Below are positions 46,252 to 56,461 of a stretch of DNA of 64,000 nt, piece after piece. Origin of the DNA: Halomonas sp. HAL1. GTDB lineage: Bacteria > Pseudomonadota > Gammaproteobacteria > Pseudomonadales > Halomonadaceae. Position numbers and translations under genes: made by a program. The stretch lies in contig NZ_CP130610.1 of the NCBI RefSeq assembly GCF_030544485.1, positions 1,798,001 to 1,862,000 of the forward strand. Reading direction: 5' to 3'. The notes beneath the pieces are model-generated. The model was not told where the DNA came from. It did not search any database and saw nothing but the letters and a program-made list of their open reading frames with translations. Numbering within the stretch: the stretch's first letter is position 1; each line of letters starts with the position of its first letter.

Positions 46252-46881
46252 TTAACGTGCTTTATGAGTCTCGATCTCTTTTGCCCATTCAAGTACGCGC
46301 TTACGTTGGCCACGGCTATTGAGTCGGTCTGTATCAACGCTAGCTGGAATAAGCTGACGATTGGGCGATGCGTCTAGATCAAGATTAAAAGACCTCGAGG
46401 CGCCAGTGGGCATATCTTCAGAGCCATAAATGGCAATAACACGAATTTCGAGTTGTATATTCTGCTCATGAAGCAGGCTGTCATCAATTTCCCAATATTG
46501 CTTAACCTGATTGACAATGTCGCCAAACGACTGAATATTAAGGTAATCCCCCGATGCTAACGGGCCTTGATGGGTGCGATAGCTGGCTTCCTGTTTTTCG
46601 CTGCCGTGTTGCTGGTACTCCACCACATCTAGAGAGTAACTCTTTTTTTGCGTATGCAGCACCGCTACAAGGTGTTGAACATAGATTGCTTCGCTGCTCA
46701 TATTGCTGATTAAGCAAATAGCATCCACACCAATCCCCTTGCCACGGTTAATGATTACACGAGGGCGACGTTGGCGGACATAGCCGTTATAAAGCAATTG
46801 GGCATAGAAAACCCAGACGAAGAGGGTGCAAATACTGGCTATTGCCGAGATGGCTTGGGCATTATCGTTGAGCCATTCCAT
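46252..46881 (-). CDS. Hypothetical membrane-anchored protein
   Basis: A 209-residue protein with one N-terminal helix (about 8-32, AISAIASICTLFVWVFYAQL) and a soluble domain (about 40-200) that looks like a beta-sandwich. No signal cleavage site, so it is anchored. No family recognised. The gene is upstream of the barrel gene on the same strand (58 bases), so they may be co-transcribed. Confidence 0.65.
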   Translation of the reverse strand: MEWLNDNAQAISAIASICTLFVWVFYAQLLYNGYVRQRRPRVIINRGKGIGVDAICLISNMSSEAIYVQHLVAVLHTQKKSYSLDVVEYQQHGSEKQEASYRTHQGPLASGDYLNIQSFGDIVNQVKQYWEIDDSLLHEQNIQLEIRVIAIYGSEDMPTGASRSFNLDLDASPNRQLIPASVDTDRLNSRGQRKRVLEWAKEIETHKAR

Positions 46882-47209
46882 TATTAGAGATCCTTCTCAT
46901 GGTTATTGGAGGTAGTCATTGGCGATAGTATTGGTGTCAATTACTCGCAGTAAGCCATTTCACATTGAGGCATAAACGAGTATCCGGTTAGTCGTTTTAA
47001 CAGAGCCTAGCGGAAAAGTGGAGCTAAGTCAGCCTGTTAAAAGTATGTAATTCGGCAAATGCTAAGCACGAAAAAAATGGCATTGAGCCATTAATGATTT
47101 AAAGCGAGGGATAAAATGCAAAAAAAGCCTTAATATTACCTAAGCTAGGCAGGTATTAAGACATTTTGAAAGGGGGGTAACGTTAACTGCTTCAAAACTA
47201 ACAAGTAAT
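46882..47209. other. Intergenic region downstream of tRNA-Leu
   Basis: 328 bases. Contains the candidate tRNA terminator (47120-47160) and a small hairpin AATGGC / GCCATT near 47078; otherwise nothing seen. Confidence 0.55.
47120..47160 (-). terminator. Terminator after tRNA-Leu
   Basis: On the minus strand CTTAATACCT pairs with AGGTAATATTAAG (3-base bulge) around a short loop, then a run of seven T within GCTTTTTTTGC. It lies 50 bases after the tRNA end. Confidence 0.65.
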
Positions 47210-47294
47210 TGGTGCGGATGGGGAGACTCGAACTCCCACACCTTACGGCACTAGAACCTAAATCTAGCGTGTCTACCAATTCCACCACATCCGC
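47210..47294 (-). tRNA. tRNA-Leu (anticodon UAG)
   Basis: 85 bases including an encoded CCA. Acceptor GCGGATG pairs with CATCCGC; D arm GGTGGAATTGGTAGACAC; anticodon stem CTAGA / TCTAG with loop TTTAGGT gives UAG; a class II long variable arm (TGCCGTAAGGTG region) is present, as expected for leucine; T arm GGAGTTCGAGTCTCC. Reads CUN leucine codons. Confidence 0.97.
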
Positions 47295-47374
47295 TAAGAC
47301 GAGGCGTATATTATCAACTTCGTGATAGAAGTCAACCATGAGTTTAATATTAATATCTCTATTGGGGAGAAGGC

Positions 47375-48079
47375 ATGAATGTAAAACAATGGCTACAGCG
47401 TGGCGGCCATTGGCTAAAGCAGGCCATGCCTGGCTATTGCGCCTTTTGTTTGGCACCCGCCTTGGCGGGGCGGGGGTGGTGCACCGCCTGTTTGGTCGGG
47501 CTGCCGTGGAACCTGCATGCCTGTCGCCAGTGCGGTGACCCTGTTTACCACGGAGCGCAGCTGTGTGGTCACTGCTTAATTGACCCACCGGCATTCTCGA
47601 CCACCCAAGCGGGGCTTTTGTATCAGGGGCCGATTAAAGAGCTGGTACATGATTTTAAATTTCACGCCTCTCCGCGGGCGGGCACGTTGTTAGCGGAGTT
47701 AATGGTATTAACGCCGCCGCCTACCCAAGCAGACGCACTGTTGTCGGTACCTATGCACCCAGCGCATGCTCGCACGCGAGGATTTAATCAATCGCAGTGG
47801 TTAGCCGAGAGGCTCAGCCCCCAGTTTGATGTGCCATTGGTGTCTGCCAAGCGAGTGAAGGATTCCCCCTCCCAGCGCACGTTAAACCGTCGTCAACGGG
47901 CTGCTAATTTGGTGGGCGCCTTTGTGTTTGAGACGCCGCCACCAGCGCATGTATTGATCATTGATGATGTTGTAACGACGGGCTCGACGGGGCATGCACT
48001 GGCGCGCGCGGCGCTAGAGGCGGGCGCAGAACGTGTGGATATTTGGGCGACCGCGCGGACACCCCTGGGCAAGGATTGA
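47375..48079 (+). CDS. comF: ComF-family phosphoribosyltransferase-like protein
   Basis: A 234-residue protein: an N-terminal zinc-ribbon-like part with CAFC...CTAC and CRQCGD...CGHC (about 22-70), then a PRT fold with VLIIDDVVTTGSTGHAL (PRPP-binding motif, about 195-211). The family block HPAHARTRGFNQSQWLAERL is intact. ComF helps DNA uptake across the inner membrane in naturally competent species. GGGGAGAAGGC precedes the ATG. Usually next to bioB; here it follows a tRNA-Leu. Confidence 0.9.
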   Translation: MNVKQWLQRGGHWLKQAMPGYCAFCLAPALAGRGWCTACLVGLPWNLHACRQCGDPVYHGAQLCGHCLIDPPAFSTTQAGLLYQGPIKELVHDFKFHASPRAGTLLAELMVLTPPPTQADALLSVPMHPAHARTRGFNQSQWLAERLSPQFDVPLVSAKRVKDSPSQRTLNRRQRAANLVGAFVFETPPPAHVLIIDDVVTTGSTGHALARAALEAGAERVDIWATARTPLGKD

Positions 48080-48133
48080 TAGAATAGCGCTTTAGCGTAT
48101 TCAAAAGCCTTTTTGCCAACCCAGGAGTGACCG

Positions 48134-49108
48134 ATGTCACACCCGTTTAGCTCACTTTCGCCCGACCTAGTGATGTCTGCAGTAGAGTCGCTGGATGTTT
48201 GGCCCGCCGGTGAGCCCTTTGCGCTGAATAGCTATGAAAACCGTGTGCTGTTGTTTCGCGATGACGACGGCAAAAACTGGATTGTTAAATTTTATCGGCC
48301 TGATCGCTGGTCAGACGCGGCGATTCAGGAAGAGCACGATTTTTTACAAGAGCTCGCTAGTCAGCAGGTGCAGGTAGTTGCGCCTTGGCGTGATAGGGCG
48401 GGTGTCTCGTTACACTATTTTAAAGCGTATCGATTTGCACTGTTTCCCCACTGCCCAGGCCAGGCACCAGAGTTAGATAATCCATCGCACTTATTTGCCA
48501 TGGGGCAGGTGTTAGGGCGGTTGCATAAAGAGTCGGCCAAAAAAACGTTTCAGCACCGTCCTCGGCTAGAAATGGCGAGTGGTATTTTAGATGCCCAGCA
48601 GCGAGTGCTGGCCAGTAATTGGCTGAACCGTCATCAGCGCCGGGCCTACGATAATGTAATTGAAAAGGTGCATCAGCAGCTTGTAAAACATACGGTGCCC
48701 GCCAGCAGCATGATTCGCTGCCATGGAGATTGCCATTTGGGCAATGTGCTGGGGCGTGATGAGGACTTTACGCTGGTCGATTTTGACGACTGCATCATGG
48801 CGCCTGCTATGCAGGATATCTGGATGCTACTGCCCACGGATGACCCCCAGGGGTGGCGATCATATCTAAGTGAAATTACCGAAGGGTATGAGGAAACCTG
48901 TTCGTTTCCTACTGATCAGTTGGCGTTGATAGAACCACTGAGAAGTTATCGTTTAATTAGGCACTCAGCGTGGCTGGTCTCTCGCTGGGATGATCCTGCT
49001 TTTCCCCGTGCTTTTCCCTGGCTGGCGGATAGTGGCTATTGGGATCAGCATATCCGCCAATTAGAGCAGCAGTGCCTGCAGTTAGACAATCCCCGCTGGC
49101 TGGCGTAA
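48134..49108 (+). CDS. srkA: Stress response kinase SrkA (YihE)
   Basis: A 324-residue APH-fold Ser/Thr kinase. SrkA limits the death pathway driven by the MazF toxin under stress in E. coli (known of the family). Visible: FALNSYENRVLLF near the start with WIVKFYRPDRW (ATP-contact Lys), catalytic loop CHGDCHLGNVL (about 198-208), and VDFDDCIMAP for metal binding. Length matches E. coli (328). AGGAG site before ATG. Follows comF by 54 bases. Confidence 0.93.
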   Translation: MSHPFSSLSPDLVMSAVESLDVWPAGEPFALNSYENRVLLFRDDDGKNWIVKFYRPDRWSDAAIQEEHDFLQELASQQVQVVAPWRDRAGVSLHYFKAYRFALFPHCPGQAPELDNPSHLFAMGQVLGRLHKESAKKTFQHRPRLEMASGILDAQQRVLASNWLNRHQRRAYDNVIEKVHQQLVKHTVPASSMIRCHGDCHLGNVLGRDEDFTLVDFDDCIMAPAMQDIWMLLPTDDPQGWRSYLSEITEGYEETCSFPTDQLALIEPLRSYRLIRHSAWLVSRWDDPAFPRAFPWLADSGYWDQHIRQLEQQCLQLDNPRWLA

Positions 49109-49119
49109 ATAGGGACGAT

Positions 49120-49683
49120 TTAATCTGGTACGGCCTCTTCGCGGGGTACGGGGTTAGCGACGCCTTCGCCGTCAACTTGGCGGCGTTGCTCGTTCAATTC
49201 TTCAGAGGGGTTGTCCTGCTCTTTAATCTCTAGGGACTCATTTAGCGTGAGAACGAACGTTTGCCCAGGAGAAAGCGTGCACGGAGTGCCTTCGCATGCG
49301 ATGCCGTATTGACCATCTTCGGCATACGCGCTGGCGCTGAATTCACCTGTAAAAATATCACTGTCCGCATCGTGTGTTTCAATGCAGGTGGCATCTTTTG
49401 TGGTAACACGAATGCGCTCATCGACTAATTGGGCATTGCCCACGATGACACAATATTCAGGCAGCGAGTGCGAAGCTTTCTCAGCTTGAGTGGGGTGAAG
49501 CAATATGTCGTTAAGACGAGCTTGGTTTGACTCAAAGGTAAGCTCTTCAACAACCTCAACGCCAACAGTCGCTTCATTGGGCAGTGAAAGTGTCGCTTCT
49601 GCGGCGAAAGAAGGTAGCGGCGTGGAGAAATAAAAGGGGGCCGCAATGGCGGCTAACCAAAAGGGCGTTGGCTTAAATGACAT
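49120..49683 (-). CDS. Hypothetical exported protein
   Basis: A 187-residue protein with a signal peptide (1-28, PLPSFAAEAT). The mature part has four cysteines (EYCVIVG, ATCIETH, GIACEGTPCTL), which may form two disulfides, and an acidic, low-complexity C-terminus. Probably periplasmic. Family not recognised. Convergent with srkA. Confidence 0.65.
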   Translation of the reverse strand: MSFKPTPFWLAAIAAPFYFSTPLPSFAAEATLSLPNEATVGVEVVEELTFESNQARLNDILLHPTQAEKASHSLPEYCVIVGNAQLVDERIRVTTKDATCIETHDADSDIFTGEFSASAYAEDGQYGIACEGTPCTLSPGQTFVLTLNESLEIKEQDNPSEELNEQRRQVDGEGVANPVPREEAVPD

Positions 49684-50020
49684 GGCGAACTCTCAATGGT
49701 GGTGCCTGAAATAAAGGCAATCAATAATAATGATTTATCATAGCACAGGCCCCTAGGTTGCAAAGTGAGCACCGCGGCGCTCTGCCGCAGTTAGAGAAGC
49801 CAACAGCAGGCGAGATGCGGTAAAATAATGGAATTAATTAATATTTGTTGTGCGTTTTTTATGAAAAGTATACTTTTTGTACAACTTGGGTAGAGAAAGG
49901 CGGTGGTTAACGTCCCTCTAGTGGTAGTTTTACTTTTTCATGCGCAAAGGGTTAGAGACCTAGGTGACCGTTTGGACGCGATTGCGCACGGTTTTGATAC
50001 AGTTTTTGAAGAGGCTTAAT
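49684..50020. other. folE upstream region
   Basis: 337 bases between the exported protein gene and folE. No gene. It carries the palindrome at 49864-49877. Confidence 0.5.
49864..49877. promoter_or_regulatory. 14-bp palindrome upstream of folE
   Basis: AAAAGTATACTTTT is a perfect palindrome 144 bases before folE. Could be an operator or a chance AT-rich dyad. Confidence 0.3.
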
Positions 50021-50572
50021 ATGTCCGATGATATCGCCGAGCACTATCGCCAGATAATTTCAGCACTTGGCGAAGACCCAAACCGTGAAGGGCTACGAGA
50101 TACGCCGAAACGTGCAGCCAAAGCTATGCAGTTTTTGAATGCAGGCTACTCTCAGTCGTTGGACGAGATCGTTAATGGTGCGGTGTTTGAATCGCAAACG
50201 GATGAAATGGTGTTGGTGAAAGACATTGAACTCTACTCAATGTGTGAACACCACTTGCTGCCATTTATCGGTAAATGCCACATTGCCTATCTGCCAAACG
50301 GTAAAGTATTAGGACTGTCTAAGTTTGCCCGTATTGTCGATATGTTTGCGCGCCGTATGCAGATCCAAGAGAATTTAACCCGTGAGATTGCAGATGCCGT
50401 TCAGGAAGTGACTCAGGCAACGGGCGTTGCTGTGGTCATTGAGGCGCGTCACCTCTGTATGATGATGCGTGGCGTAGAGAAGCAAAACTCCAGCATGACA
50501 TCTTCGGTAATGCTGGGTGGTTTTCGTAGCAACCAGGCGACCCGGCAAGAGTTTTTAATGCTGATTAACTGA
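50021..50572 (+). CDS. folE: GTP cyclohydrolase I (FolE)
   Basis: A 183-residue enzyme making dihydroneopterin triphosphate from GTP, first step of folate (and queuosine) synthesis. Motifs: [14 protein letters not shown], zinc site [20 protein letters not shown] with Cys-His ligands, and [10 protein letters not shown] carrying the second Cys. The zinc-type enzyme. Start ATG at 50021 follows GAGG; the longer reading lacks family match. Confidence 0.95.
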   Translation: MSDDIAEHYRQIISALGEDPNREGLRDTPKRAAKAMQFLNAGYSQSLDEIVNGAVFESQTDEMVLVKDIELYSMCEHHLLPFIGKCHIAYLPNGKVLGLSKFARIVDMFARRMQIQENLTREIADAVQEVTQATGVAVVIEARHLCMMMRGVEKQNSSMTSSVMLGGFRSNQATRQEFLMLIN

Positions 50573-50691
50573 TTCAACTGTTGTTAATTAGCGAGTCAAG
50601 CACGCGGTAAACTTGGTCTAAAGGGGTGTTTCGTCTTAGCATGAAGAGGTTAATGAGCCTATAAGGCCATCATTTTGGTCAGGAGTCTGTC

Positions 50692-52149
50692 ATGGAAGCG
50701 CTTAAAGAAACACAGCTGTATTGCCCCTTTGCTTATATAGACGGCAGTTGGGTCGCGGCGGATAGCGGCGAACAGATCACCGTATTGAACCCGGCAACCG
50801 GCGAAGCGATTGGCGATATTCCCCGCTTGGGAAAAGTTGAGACCGAGCGGGCGATAGACGCGGCGGATGCTGCACTACCGGCATGGCGTGCCCTTACCGC
50901 TCAGGAGCGAGCGGATTTGTTGTTGAAATGGCACGATCTGATGATGGAGCATCAGCAGGATCTTGCCATGCTGATGACCTACGAACAGGGTAAGCCGCTC
51001 AAAGAAGCGGCGGGTGAAATTGCCTATGCGGCCAGTTTTCTGCGCTGGTTTGCCGAAGAAGCGCGACGCGTTTACGGCGAAACCATTCCTGCCGCTAAAG
51101 CTAACCAGCGCATTGTGGTAACTAAGCAGCCCGTCGGTGTTGTGGGGGCCATTACGCCCTGGAATTTCCCTGCGGCGATGATTACTCGCAAGGCAGGGGC
51201 TGCACTGGCAGCAGGCTGCACGATCGTGGTTAAACCTGCTAGCCAGACGCCTTTTTCAGCCACTGCGCTCGCGCTATTGGCCGAGCGTGCCGGCATTCCC
51301 CGCGGTGTGTTCAATGTGGTGCCCGGCAGTGCCAGCGATATTGCCCAAGCCATGACCCAGTCGCCCAAAGTGCGCAAGATTACCTTCACTGGCTCGACCG
51401 AAGTAGGCCGCAAGCTGATGGCGCAAGCGGCGGAACACGTACAGAAAATCTCGCTAGAGTTGGGCGGTAATGCGCCGTTTATCGTGTTTGAAGATGCCGA
51501 TTTAGACGCCGCCGTAGAAGGCGCCATGGCCGCTAAATTCCGTAACGCCGGGCAAACCTGTGTTTGCACTAATCGCTTCCTGGTTCAGTCCAGCGTGATT
51601 AATGCCTTTTGCGAAAAGTTAGCGGTTGCCATGAACAGCGAGCTGCATGTCGGCGATGGCACCAAGCCGAATATTAATATCGGTCCGCTCATTGATAGCA
51701 ATGCGGTTAAAAAAGTCAGTGAACATGTGCAGGACGCCATCGATAATGGTGCAGAGCTGTTGTTGGGCGGGCATCCGCACCCGTTGGGCGGTAACTTCTT
51801 TACGCCGACGCTGATCAGTTTTGCGACCGACAAGATGAAAGTGGCTCATGAAGAGACCTTCGGTCCGCTCGCGGCTGTCTTCCCGTTTGACGATGAAGAG
51901 ACCGCGATTGAAATGGCCAACGATACCCAGTATGGCTTGGCTTCTTACTTCTATTCGCGTGATCTCTCCCGCGTATGGCGCGTGGCCGAAGCACTTGAGT
52001 ACGGTATGGTCGGGATTAATACCGGCGCCATTTCTAACGCTGCTGCGCCGTTTGGGGGTGTCAAAGCCTCAGGCTTAGGCCGTGAAGGCGGCCATCAGGG
52101 CTTGGAAGAGTACCTTGAAACCAAGTATCTATGTATTGATCTTGGCTGA
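50692..52149 (+). CDS. gabD: Succinate-semialdehyde dehydrogenase (GabD)
   Basis: A 485-residue aldehyde dehydrogenase. Catalytic Cys in NAGQTCVCTNRF (about 287-298) and Glu in SLELGGNAPFIVF (near 253-265); cofactor region FTGSTEVGRKLM. The block VKPASQTPFSATALALLAE and IGPLIDS fit GabD (NADP-dependent). It oxidises succinate semialdehyde to succinate in GABA breakdown. No gabT is adjacent. GGTCAGGAGTCTGTC precedes the ATG; a strong terminator follows. Confidence 0.92.
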   Translation: MEALKETQLYCPFAYIDGSWVAADSGEQITVLNPATGEAIGDIPRLGKVETERAIDAADAALPAWRALTAQERADLLLKWHDLMMEHQQDLAMLMTYEQGKPLKEAAGEIAYAASFLRWFAEEARRVYGETIPAAKANQRIVVTKQPVGVVGAITPWNFPAAMITRKAGAALAAGCTIVVKPASQTPFSATALALLAERAGIPRGVFNVVPGSASDIAQAMTQSPKVRKITFTGSTEVGRKLMAQAAEHVQKISLELGGNAPFIVFEDADLDAAVEGAMAAKFRNAGQTCVCTNRFLVQSSVINAFCEKLAVAMNSELHVGDGTKPNINIGPLIDSNAVKKVSEHVQDAIDNGAELLLGGHPHPLGGNFFTPTLISFATDKMKVAHEETFGPLAAVFPFDDEETAIEMANDTQYGLASYFYSRDLSRVWRVAEALEYGMVGINTGAISNAAAPFGGVKASGLGREGGHQGLEEYLETKYLCIDLG

Positions 52150-52187
52150 GCCCTAAGTGTTCTTTTTTAAGTAAGACTGGGTAAAAA

Positions 52188-52218
52188 AGCCCCCATCAGC
52201 GCGCTGCTGATGGGGGCT
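52188..52218. terminator. Bidirectional terminator between gabD and purH
   Basis: Perfect 13-bp stem AGCCCCCATCAGC / GCTGATGGGGGCT, 5-base loop; A run before and T run after serve both strands. Confidence 0.9.
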
Positions 52219-52274
52219 AGTTTTTTACGGTATCAGTTTGATGCCGATAGTGTGGCTAAGCGTCGTGGCTACTC

Positions 52275-53891
52275 TTAGTGGCGGAAGTGGCGCATGCCGG
52301 TAAACACCATGGCAATGCCTGCTTCGTTGGCGGCGTCGATCACTTCCTGGTCGCGCATGGAACCCCCCGGTTGAATCACGGCGGTAATGCCTGCGGCTGC
52401 CGCGGCATCAATGCCATCGCGGAACGGGAAGAAGGCGTCAGACGCCATCACTGATCCGGGCACCGAAAGACCTTCGTCGGCGGCCTTAATGCCGGCAATT
52501 TTAGCCGAGTAAACGCGGCTCATTTGGCCCGCGCCAACGCCCACGGTTTGGCCCTCTTTGGCATACACAATGGCGTTGGATTTGACGAACTTGGCCACTC
52601 GCCAGGCAAAGGCCAGATCACGCAGCTCCTGTTCGCTAGGGGCGCGCTGGCTGACCACTGTCAGGTTGTCACGGGTGACCATTCCGTCGTCACGTTCCTG
52701 CACCAGTAACCCGCCGTTGACACGCTTAAAGTCCAGCGCAGGCTGCTGCTCGCCGGGCCAGTGAGCGCTGACGTCCAGCAAGCGTACGTTTTGCTTATTC
52801 GCCACGATGGCAGCGGCTTCATCGCTGACCCCTGGGGCAATAATTACCTCGACAAACTGGCGATCAATGATCGCCTGGGCTGTTTCGGCGTCTAGCGGTG
52901 TATTGAAAGCGATAATGCCGCCAAACGCACTGGTAGGATCGGTGGCAAAGGCTTTGTCGTAAGCGGCTAAGGCGGTTGCGCCAATGGCGACGCCGCAGGG
53001 GTTGGCGTGTTTAACAATCACGCAGGCTGTCTCGTTAAAGGCTTTTACACACTCAAACGCAGCGTCAGTATCGGCGACATTGTTATATGAAAGCGGCTTG
53101 CCTTGGAGCATTTTGGCCGTAGCGACACTGGGCTCGCTCGCCTGGGGGTCAACGTAAAAGGCTGCCTGCTGATGCGGGTTTTCGCCGTAGCGCATGTCCT
53201 GCTTTTTATCGAGCTGCAGGTTAAAAGTGCGTGGGAAGGTCTTATCGCTAGCATTCACTTGGCGACCCAGGTAGTCAGCAATCGCGCCGTCGTAGCCAGC
53301 GGTGTGTTCAAACGCTTTTACCGCTAAATCAAAACGCGTGACGCGACTCACCTGGCCATCCTGTGCGGCCAGCTCACCAAGTACCCGCGCATAGTCACTG
53401 CTATTGACCACGATAGTGGTGTAGGCGTGGTTTTTGGCGCAGGCGCGTACCATGGTTGGGCCGCCGATATCGATATTTTCAATCGCATCTTCCAGCGTGC
53501 AATCAGGCTTGGCTACCGTCGCGGCAAATGGGTAGAGGTTGACGACCACCATGTCGATCGGGGTAATGTCGTTCTCAGCCATGACCGCATCATCCTGACC
53601 ACGGCGCGCCAGGATGCCGCCGTGGATTTTCGGATGCAGCGTTTTTACCCGGCCATCCATAATTTCGGGGAAACCGGTGTGTTCAGACACTTCTTTCACT
53701 GCGATAGCATTTTCCTGCAGTAGGCGGAAGGTGCCACCCGTGGAGAGCAGTTCAACACCATGTTGAGTCAGGCCACGGGCAAATTCTACAATGCCGGTTT
53801 TATCAGAAACGCTCAAAAGAGCGCGGCGGACGGGGGTGGCGCTACTGTCAGTCAAGGAAGAACTATCAGCCATGAGAGGATTATCAGCCAT
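52275..53891 (-). CDS. purH: Bifunctional AICAR transformylase / IMP cyclohydrolase (PurH)
   Basis: A 538-residue enzyme for the last two steps of IMP synthesis. N-terminal cyclohydrolase domain from [20 protein letters not shown]; the transformylase domain includes [10 protein letters not shown] and the C-terminal [14 protein letters not shown]. Two near-repeat starts occur (MADNPL at 53891 and MADSSS at 53873); neither has a clear ribosome site, so the true start is open by six codons. Minus strand, 50 bases after fis. Confidence 0.95.
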   Translation of the reverse strand: MADNPLMADSSSLTDSSATPVRRALLSVSDKTGIVEFARGLTQHGVELLSTGGTFRLLQENAIAVKEVSEHTGFPEIMDGRVKTLHPKIHGGILARRGQDDAVMAENDITPIDMVVVNLYPFAATVAKPDCTLEDAIENIDIGGPTMVRACAKNHAYTTIVVNSSDYARVLGELAAQDGQVSRVTRFDLAVKAFEHTAGYDGAIADYLGRQVNASDKTFPRTFNLQLDKKQDMRYGENPHQQAAFYVDPQASEPSVATAKMLQGKPLSYNNVADTDAAFECVKAFNETACVIVKHANPCGVAIGATALAAYDKAFATDPTSAFGGIIAFNTPLDAETAQAIIDRQFVEVIIAPGVSDEAAAIVANKQNVRLLDVSAHWPGEQQPALDFKRVNGGLLVQERDDGMVTRDNLTVVSQRAPSEQELRDLAFAWRVAKFVKSNAIVYAKEGQTVGVGAGQMSRVYSAKIAGIKAADEGLSVPGSVMASDAFFPFRDGIDAAAAAGITAVIQPGGSMRDQEVIDAANEAGIAMVFTGMRHFRH

Positions 53892-53941
53892 AAGAATGCT
53901 CGTATGCAGAGTCGAGAATAGAAAATAACAACGCCCCAGGG

Positions 53942-54301
53942 TTATGGGGCGTCACCTTCGATAAGTCCGTATTGCTTGAGTTTTTTACGCAGGGTGCCGC
54001 GGTTCAAGCCGAGCACATCCGCGGCACGGGTCTGGTTGCCGTCGGTGTGCTCCAAAACGCAGGCGAGTAATGGTGCCTCTACTTCGGCCATCACCATGGC
54101 ATAAAGGTCGCTGGCTTGGCTGCCATCTAAATGCTCAAAGTAGCGGCGCATTGCCGTTTCAACAGCCTCTCTAAGCGGCTGTGGCGGTGAGCTAGCAGCC
54201 GCCGGATCCGCAAGCGTGCCCGTTAAATGGGAGTAGCCTTCGCTGGCACGGGTGTCGCTAGAAGAGTAGGTGTCGCTAGAGAGAAGATCGCGTTCGGTCA
54301 T
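53942..54301 (-). CDS. fis: Nucleoid protein Fis
   Basis: A 119-residue DNA-bending protein. The C-terminal helix-turn-helix is [20 protein letters not shown] followed by [17 protein letters not shown], the classic Fis end. The N-terminus is longer than in E. coli (98 residues) by a polar Ser/Thr/Pro-rich tract of about 30 residues. The ATG overlaps the dusB stop as ATGA. Fis rises with fast growth and tunes rRNA and many genes. Confidence 0.93.
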   Translation of the reverse strand: MTERDLLSSDTYSSSDTRASEGYSHLTGTLADPAAASSPPQPLREAVETAMRRYFEHLDGSQASDLYAMVMAEVEAPLLACVLEHTDGNQTRAADVLGLNRGTLRKKLKQYGLIEGDAP

Positions 54302-55350
54302 GCAGCATGGCTTCCTTTGGCTAGCAAACGTATGGCAGCACCGGGGGCCATCACGTCGTTGATCCAATCAAATTGCGTTTCAGGTGACGCTAACGCATTG
54401 AACTGCTGCTTAAGCGCGCGCTGCTGAGGCTGCGTAAAGCGTGGGTCGTCGCTGAGGTACCAGCCGACATGCTTGCGCGCAATACGCACACCCATAGTCG
54501 TGCCATAAAACTCATGCAACGCCTCGACATGCCCGTGTAGCACGTGGCGGCGCTCCACAAGGGTGGGTAGCGCCAACCGTTCCCCATGCTGAAGATAGTG
54601 GTTAATCTGTTGAAATATCCACGGGTTGCCCTGAGCACCACGGCCTACCATTACTGCATCAGCGCCGGTATAAGCGAGTACCTCGGCGGCTTTTTCCGGA
54701 CTTGTTATGTCGCCGTTGGCTATCACCGGTATTGAAAGGTGAGATTTGATTTCAGCAATCGTGTCGTACTCTGCCTGTCCAGTATAGCGCTGCTGGCGGT
54801 GACGGCCATGTACGGCGAGTGCTTGAATGCCTGCGGACTCAGCTAAGCGGGCAATTCGCAGGGCGTTGTTTGATTCGGCGCACCAGCCGGTGCGAATTTT
54901 CAGCGTTACTGGAATATCGACCGCTGAAACTACTGCGTCAAGAATCTCGGCAACCAGGGCTTCATCGCGAAGGAGCGCCGACCCAGCGGCTTTGTTGCAG
55001 ACTTTTTTCGCGGGGCAGCCCATGTTGATATCGATGATCTGAGCGCCAAGTTCGGCATTCAACCGCGCCGCCTGGGCGAGCATCTCGGCATCGCCACCGG
55101 CGATTTGTACCACGCGCGGGTCGGGCTCTCCGCGATGGTCCATCCGTAGCTGCGATTTACGCGTGTGCCATAAGCTGGGGTCTGACGTCACCATTTCACC
55201 CACCACCCAGCCAGCCCCCAGCCGCCGACATAACTGGCGGAAAGGCCGGTCGGTGACGCCGGCCATGGGCGCGAGAATTACCCGGTTGGGTAATGCATAC
55301 GTCCCAATGGTGACGGGCTCATTGGTGGCTAGTGCATTGGCTACAGTCAT
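54298..55350 (-). CDS. dusB: tRNA-dihydrouridine synthase B (DusB)
   Basis: A 350-residue flavoprotein that reduces uridines in tRNA. TIM-barrel marks: [20 protein letters not shown] near the start, [19 protein letters not shown] with the catalytic Cys, [16 protein letters not shown], and [14 protein letters not shown]. Start at 55350 ([12 protein letters not shown]). dusB-fis is a conserved operon in gammaproteobacteria, and the ATGA overlap confirms it here. Confidence 0.95.
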   Translation of the reverse strand: MTVANALATNEPVTIGTYALPNRVILAPMAGVTDRPFRQLCRRLGAGWVVGEMVTSDPSLWHTRKSQLRMDHRGEPDPRVVQIAGGDAEMLAQAARLNAELGAQIIDINMGCPAKKVCNKAAGSALLRDEALVAEILDAVVSAVDIPVTLKIRTGWCAESNNALRIARLAESAGIQALAVHGRHRQQRYTGQAEYDTIAEIKSHLSIPVIANGDITSPEKAAEVLAYTGADAVMVGRGAQGNPWIFQQINHYLQHGERLALPTLVERRHVLHGHVEALHEFYGTTMGVRIARKHVGWYLSDDPRFTQPQQRALKQQFNALASPETQFDWINDVMAPGAAIRLLAKGSHAA

Positions 55351-55449
55351 GGCGTTAGGCTTTAAGTGTGCTGGGCTAGCGGCGAGTAGGCGATTCAAGG
55401 GGGCGTATGATACGCCTACTCGGTGATGGGGTGAAGGCCGTTTGCCGCT

Positions 55450-56364
55450 TTAACGCGGACGCTGGCCGTTAAGTCGCACCCAGCCTTCGCGAATCACTGG
55501 CTCCTCCATGGCGATTCCCTGTGCGGCATAGGCTTCATAAACCTCATTTGCCTGGTTCGCCAAGATGCCGGATAGCGCAATGCGGCCGCTAGGGGTCACG
55601 TGCCCGGCAATCATTGGAGCAAGCTCGACTAGCGGGCCCGCTAAAATATTGGCGGTCACAACAGGGTAGTCGCCGCCATCACTTAACTGCTCAGGGTAGT
55701 AGAGCGTTAAATCCGGCTCGGCAATCCCGTTACGCTCGGCGTTGTCACGGCTGGCTTGGAGTGCCTGCGGGTCAATATCGGTGGCATCAGCATGGCTAGC
55801 GCCGAGTTTGAGTGCGGCGATAGCAAGAATGCCGGAGCCACAGCCCACATCCAGCACGGTCTGCTGGGCTAAGTGCCCAGCCACGGCCAGTTCATCCAAC
55901 CACTCCAAACACAGCGCTGTGGTCGGGTGCGTGCCCGTTCCAAAGGCCAGGCCGGGGTCGAGAATCAAGTTAACGGCGTCGGCATGGGGAGGTTCGTGCC
56001 AGCTTGGTACGATCCACAGCCGCTGGCCCATCTGCAGCGGTGTGAAGTCATCCATCCATTCCCGCTCCCAGTCCCTGTCAGCCAGTAGCTCATATACGAT
56101 GGTGGGGCAGGGCTCCTCAGGCATCTGTTCGGACCATGCCGCCTCAATACGTTCCAACATGCTTTCGACGCCCTCTAGGTCATCGTAAAGGCCGGTCAGA
56201 ATGGTGTCTTCCCAGAGCGGTGTGGTGCCACGTTCTGGCTCAAATACCGGATCATCGTGGGCATCCTGAAGGCCAATCGCTGTCGCGCCTTCATCAAGCA
56301 GCAGTTCTTCGAGAAACTCTGCTTGTTCAGGGGCGACATGGGCTTTGAGTTGGAGCCAGGGCAT
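55450..56364 (-). CDS. prmA: Ribosomal protein L11 methyltransferase (PrmA)
   Basis: A 304-residue enzyme that trimethylates ribosomal protein L11 with S-adenosylmethionine. Family opening MPWLQLKAHVAPEQAEFLEE; the methyltransferase motif I is VLDVGCGSGILAIAALKLGA (about 171-190); post-motif DIDPQALQASRDNAERNG; VTANILAGPLVELAP is the motif IV. Follows accC on the same strand after 157 bases that hold a repeat array. Start after GGAGA. Confidence 0.95.
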   Translation of the reverse strand: MPWLQLKAHVAPEQAEFLEELLLDEGATAIGLQDAHDDPVFEPERGTTPLWEDTILTGLYDDLEGVESMLERIEAAWSEQMPEEPCPTIVYELLADRDWEREWMDDFTPLQMGQRLWIVPSWHEPPHADAVNLILDPGLAFGTGTHPTTALCLEWLDELAVAGHLAQQTVLDVGCGSGILAIAALKLGASHADATDIDPQALQASRDNAERNGIAEPDLTLYYPEQLSDGGDYPVVTANILAGPLVELAPMIAGHVTPSGRIALSGILANQANEVYEAYAAQGIAMEEPVIREGWVRLNGQRPR

Positions 56365-56386
56365 GGAGAGTCTCCGCAGGGCGAAT

Positions 56387-56461
56387 TAAAGACAAATACA
56401 GTAAAGACAGATTCAGTAAAAACAAAGAAGGTAAAGACAAAGACGTTAAAGACAGAGACGG
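56387..56461. repeat. Five imperfect 15-bp tandem repeats between accC and prmA
   Basis: Units at 56387, 56402, 56417, 56432 and 56447, each beginning TAAAGACA (one TAAAAACA) with a variable last six bases. On the accC-prmA strand this reads as T-rich units ending TGTCTTTA. Not CRISPR: no spacers, short units. It directly follows the hairpin at 56459-56480 and may be an expanded terminator tail. Confidence 0.85.

Noticed and set aside
47145..47594. 149-codon minus-strand reading
   Set aside because: It runs through tRNA-Leu and antisense to comF; a shadow frame.
56387..56461. CRISPR-like array
   Set aside because: Units are 15 bp, contiguous and imperfect, with no spacers and no cas genes in the window.
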